Source of the DNA: Elusimicrobia bacterium GWA2_62_23
Lineage (GTDB): Bacteria; Elusimicrobiota; Elusimicrobia; Elusimicrobiales; UBA9959
Length of the DNA: 64,000 bases
Assembly (NCBI GenBank): GCA_001799635.1
Contig: MGTV01000039.1
Location: 1-64,000 of the forward strand
Direction: 5' to 3'
Positions 62,469 through 64,000 of the stretch are shown piece by piece. Positions within the stretch are counted from its first letter, which is position 1, and each line of letters opens with the position of its first letter. The position numbers were made by a program, and so were the translations under genes. The notes beneath the pieces were generated by a model that worked only from the letters and a program-made list of their open reading frames with translations, did no database searches and was not told the origin of the DNA.

Positions 62469-64000
62469 ATGACCAGATATATATTCGTGACCGGCGGCGT
62501 AGTCAGCTCACTCGGCAAAGGCATCACCGCGGCCTCCATCGGCCGCCTGCTCAAGGCCCACGGGCTTTCCGTCACCATTATGAAGTGCGACCCGTACATC
62601 AACGTGGACGCCGGCACCATGGCGCCGTTCCAGCACGGCGAGGTCTTCGTCACCGACGACGGCGCCGAGACCGACCTGGACCTGGGCTATTACGAACGCT
62701 TCCTGGGCATAGACACCGGCCGCGTCAACATCATGACCGCCGGGCAGGTGTACCAGACCGTCATCGCCAAGGAGCGCGAGGGCGGCTACCTGGGCCAGAC
62801 GGTGCAGGTCATTCCCCATATCACCGACGAGATCAAGCGCCGCTTCGTGAAGGCCGGCGAAGGCTTCGATATCGCCATCATAGAGATAGGCGGCACGGTG
62901 GGAGACATCGAGAGCCTGCCGTTCCTCGAGGCCGCGCGCCAGATGCGCCCCGACCGCATGCGCAACGACGTGCTCTACCTGCACGTGACGCTGGTCCCCT
63001 ACCTCTCCGCTTCCGACGAGCTCAAGACCAAGCCCACCCAGCATTCGGTCAACAAACTGCGCGAGATCGGCATAGACCCGGACATCATAGTCTGCCGCGC
63101 GGAAAAACCCCTCGCCCGCGACATCAAGAACAAGATCGCCCTGTTCACCAGCGTGCCGAAAGAGGCCGTGATAGACGCCCCCGACGCCCCCTCCATCTAC
63201 GACGTGCCCCTGGTGCTCAAGAAGCAGGGCCTCGACGAGCAGATCATGATGCTCCTGCGCCTGCGCAGCGGCAAGTGGGACTTCGAGGAATGGACGGACT
63301 TCACCACCCGCCTCAAGCACTCCTGCGCGGCCGCGCCGGTGCGCATAGCCATAGCCGGCAAGTACACCAAGCTCAAAGACTCCTACAAATCCCTCACCGA
63401 GGCCGTGCTGCACGGCGCCATTGCCAACGGTGTCAAGGCCGACTTCGACTACGTGGACGTGGAGGCCGAGGATTTCAAGGCGCGCCTGGCCAAGGCCGAC
63501 GGCCTGATAGTGCCCGGCGGCTTCGGGGACCGCGGCATAGAGGGCAAGATCGAGGCGGTGCGCTACGCCCGGGAGCATAACCTGCCTTTCCTGGGCATCT
63601 GCCTCGGCATGCAGTGCGCCACCATAGAGTTCGCCCGCAACGCGCTGGGCCTCAAGCGGGCGCATTCCGCGGAATTCGACGCAAAGACGCCCCACCCCGT
63701 GGTGGACCTGATGGCCGAGCAGAAGGGCGTGAAGGACAAGGGCGGCACCATGCGCCTGGGCGCCTGGCCCTGCGACATAAAGAAAGGCTCGCTCGCCGCC
63801 AAGATCTACGGCGCGTTGTCCATCTCGGAGCGCCACCGCCACCGCTACGAATTCAACGGCAAATACGCCGCCCAGTACGCCAGGAAGGGCATGGAGATAA
63901 GCGGCTTCAACAAGAAGACGGGCCTGCCCGAGATAGTGGAAATAAAGAAGCACCCCTGGTTCGTCGGGGTGCAGTTCCACCCGGAGTTCAAGTCCAAGCC
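62469..64000 (+). CDS. pyrG: CTP synthase; runs off the right edge
   Basis: [79 protein letters not shown]; absent from ORF track because open at the edge. Confidence 0.97.
   Translation, partial: MTRYIFVTGGVVSSLGKGITAASIGRLLKAHGLSVTIMKCDPYINVDAGTMAPFQHGEVFVTDDGAETDLDLGYYERFLGIDTGRVNIMTAGQVYQTVIAKEREGGYLGQTVQVIPHITDEIKRRFVKAGEGFDIAIIEIGGTVGDIESLPFLEAARQMRPDRMRNDVLYLHVTLVPYLSASDELKTKPTQHSVNKLREIGIDPDIIVCRAEKPLARDIKNKIALFTSVPKEAVIDAPDAPSIYDVPLVLKKQGLDEQIMMLLRLRSGKWDFEEWTDFTTRLKHSCAAAPVRIAIAGKYTKLKDSYKSLTEAVLHGAIANGVKADFDYVDVEAEDFKARLAKADGLIVPGGFGDRGIEGKIEAVRYAREHNLPFLGICLGMQCATIEFARNALGLKRAHSAEFDAKTPHPVVDLMAEQKGVKDKGGTMRLGAWPCDIKKGSLAAKIYGALSISERHRHRYEFNGKYAAQYARKGMEISGFNKKTGLPEIVEIKKHPWFVGVQFHPEFKSK

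Noticed and set aside
62508-63980. 490-aa minus-strand ORF
   Set aside because: Antisense to pyrG, which is unambiguous.

Overview
This 64 kb window comes from a GC-rich, didermic (LPS-making) bacterial chromosome. Lineage cannot be proven here; gene style resembles Elusimicrobiota, which is inference. Most of it is ordinary, densely packed coding sequence. Main blocks are: a partial pyruvate:ferredoxin oxidoreductase at the left edge; a DUF1016 nuclease and XRE regulator beside a small AT-rich islet (~3.4-5.05 kb); an NfnAB-like pair; a DUF3015/DUF4105 pair; a long minus-strand run (PepT, PepT-like M20, cyanophycinase-like S51, YfcC-like transporter, TolC, RND pump); DUF47/Pit; era; amrS; FecR/LPP20 envelope genes; a HEAT / M4-like metalloprotease / PorV-like run; tRNA-Arg(TCG); yebC-ruvCAB-spoIID-queA-tgt-yajC-secDF-waaA; a large repetitive surface protein; and an LPS core/heptose/Kdo cluster ending in a truncated pyrG. 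No CRISPR array, rRNA, prophage or transposase was found. The signals most worth a second look are: (1) a family of long palindromic, multi-hairpin intergenic elements, best copy at 42.26-42.54 kb and related pieces at 1.5-1.76, 5.14-5.17 and possibly 22.84-22.95 kb; (2) a GT9 heptosyltransferase with two N-terminal domains and one C-terminal domain; (3) a DUF4254 protein split into two overlapping ORFs; (4) an HsdR-N-type gene broken by one in-frame TAA inside the AT-rich islet; (5) a terminator-like hairpin inside the signal-peptide codons of the DUF4105 gene; (6) a candidate CTD-protease/PorV secretion cassette; (7) candidate leaderless promoters. All family assignments are from reading the protein sequences; no database search was run.
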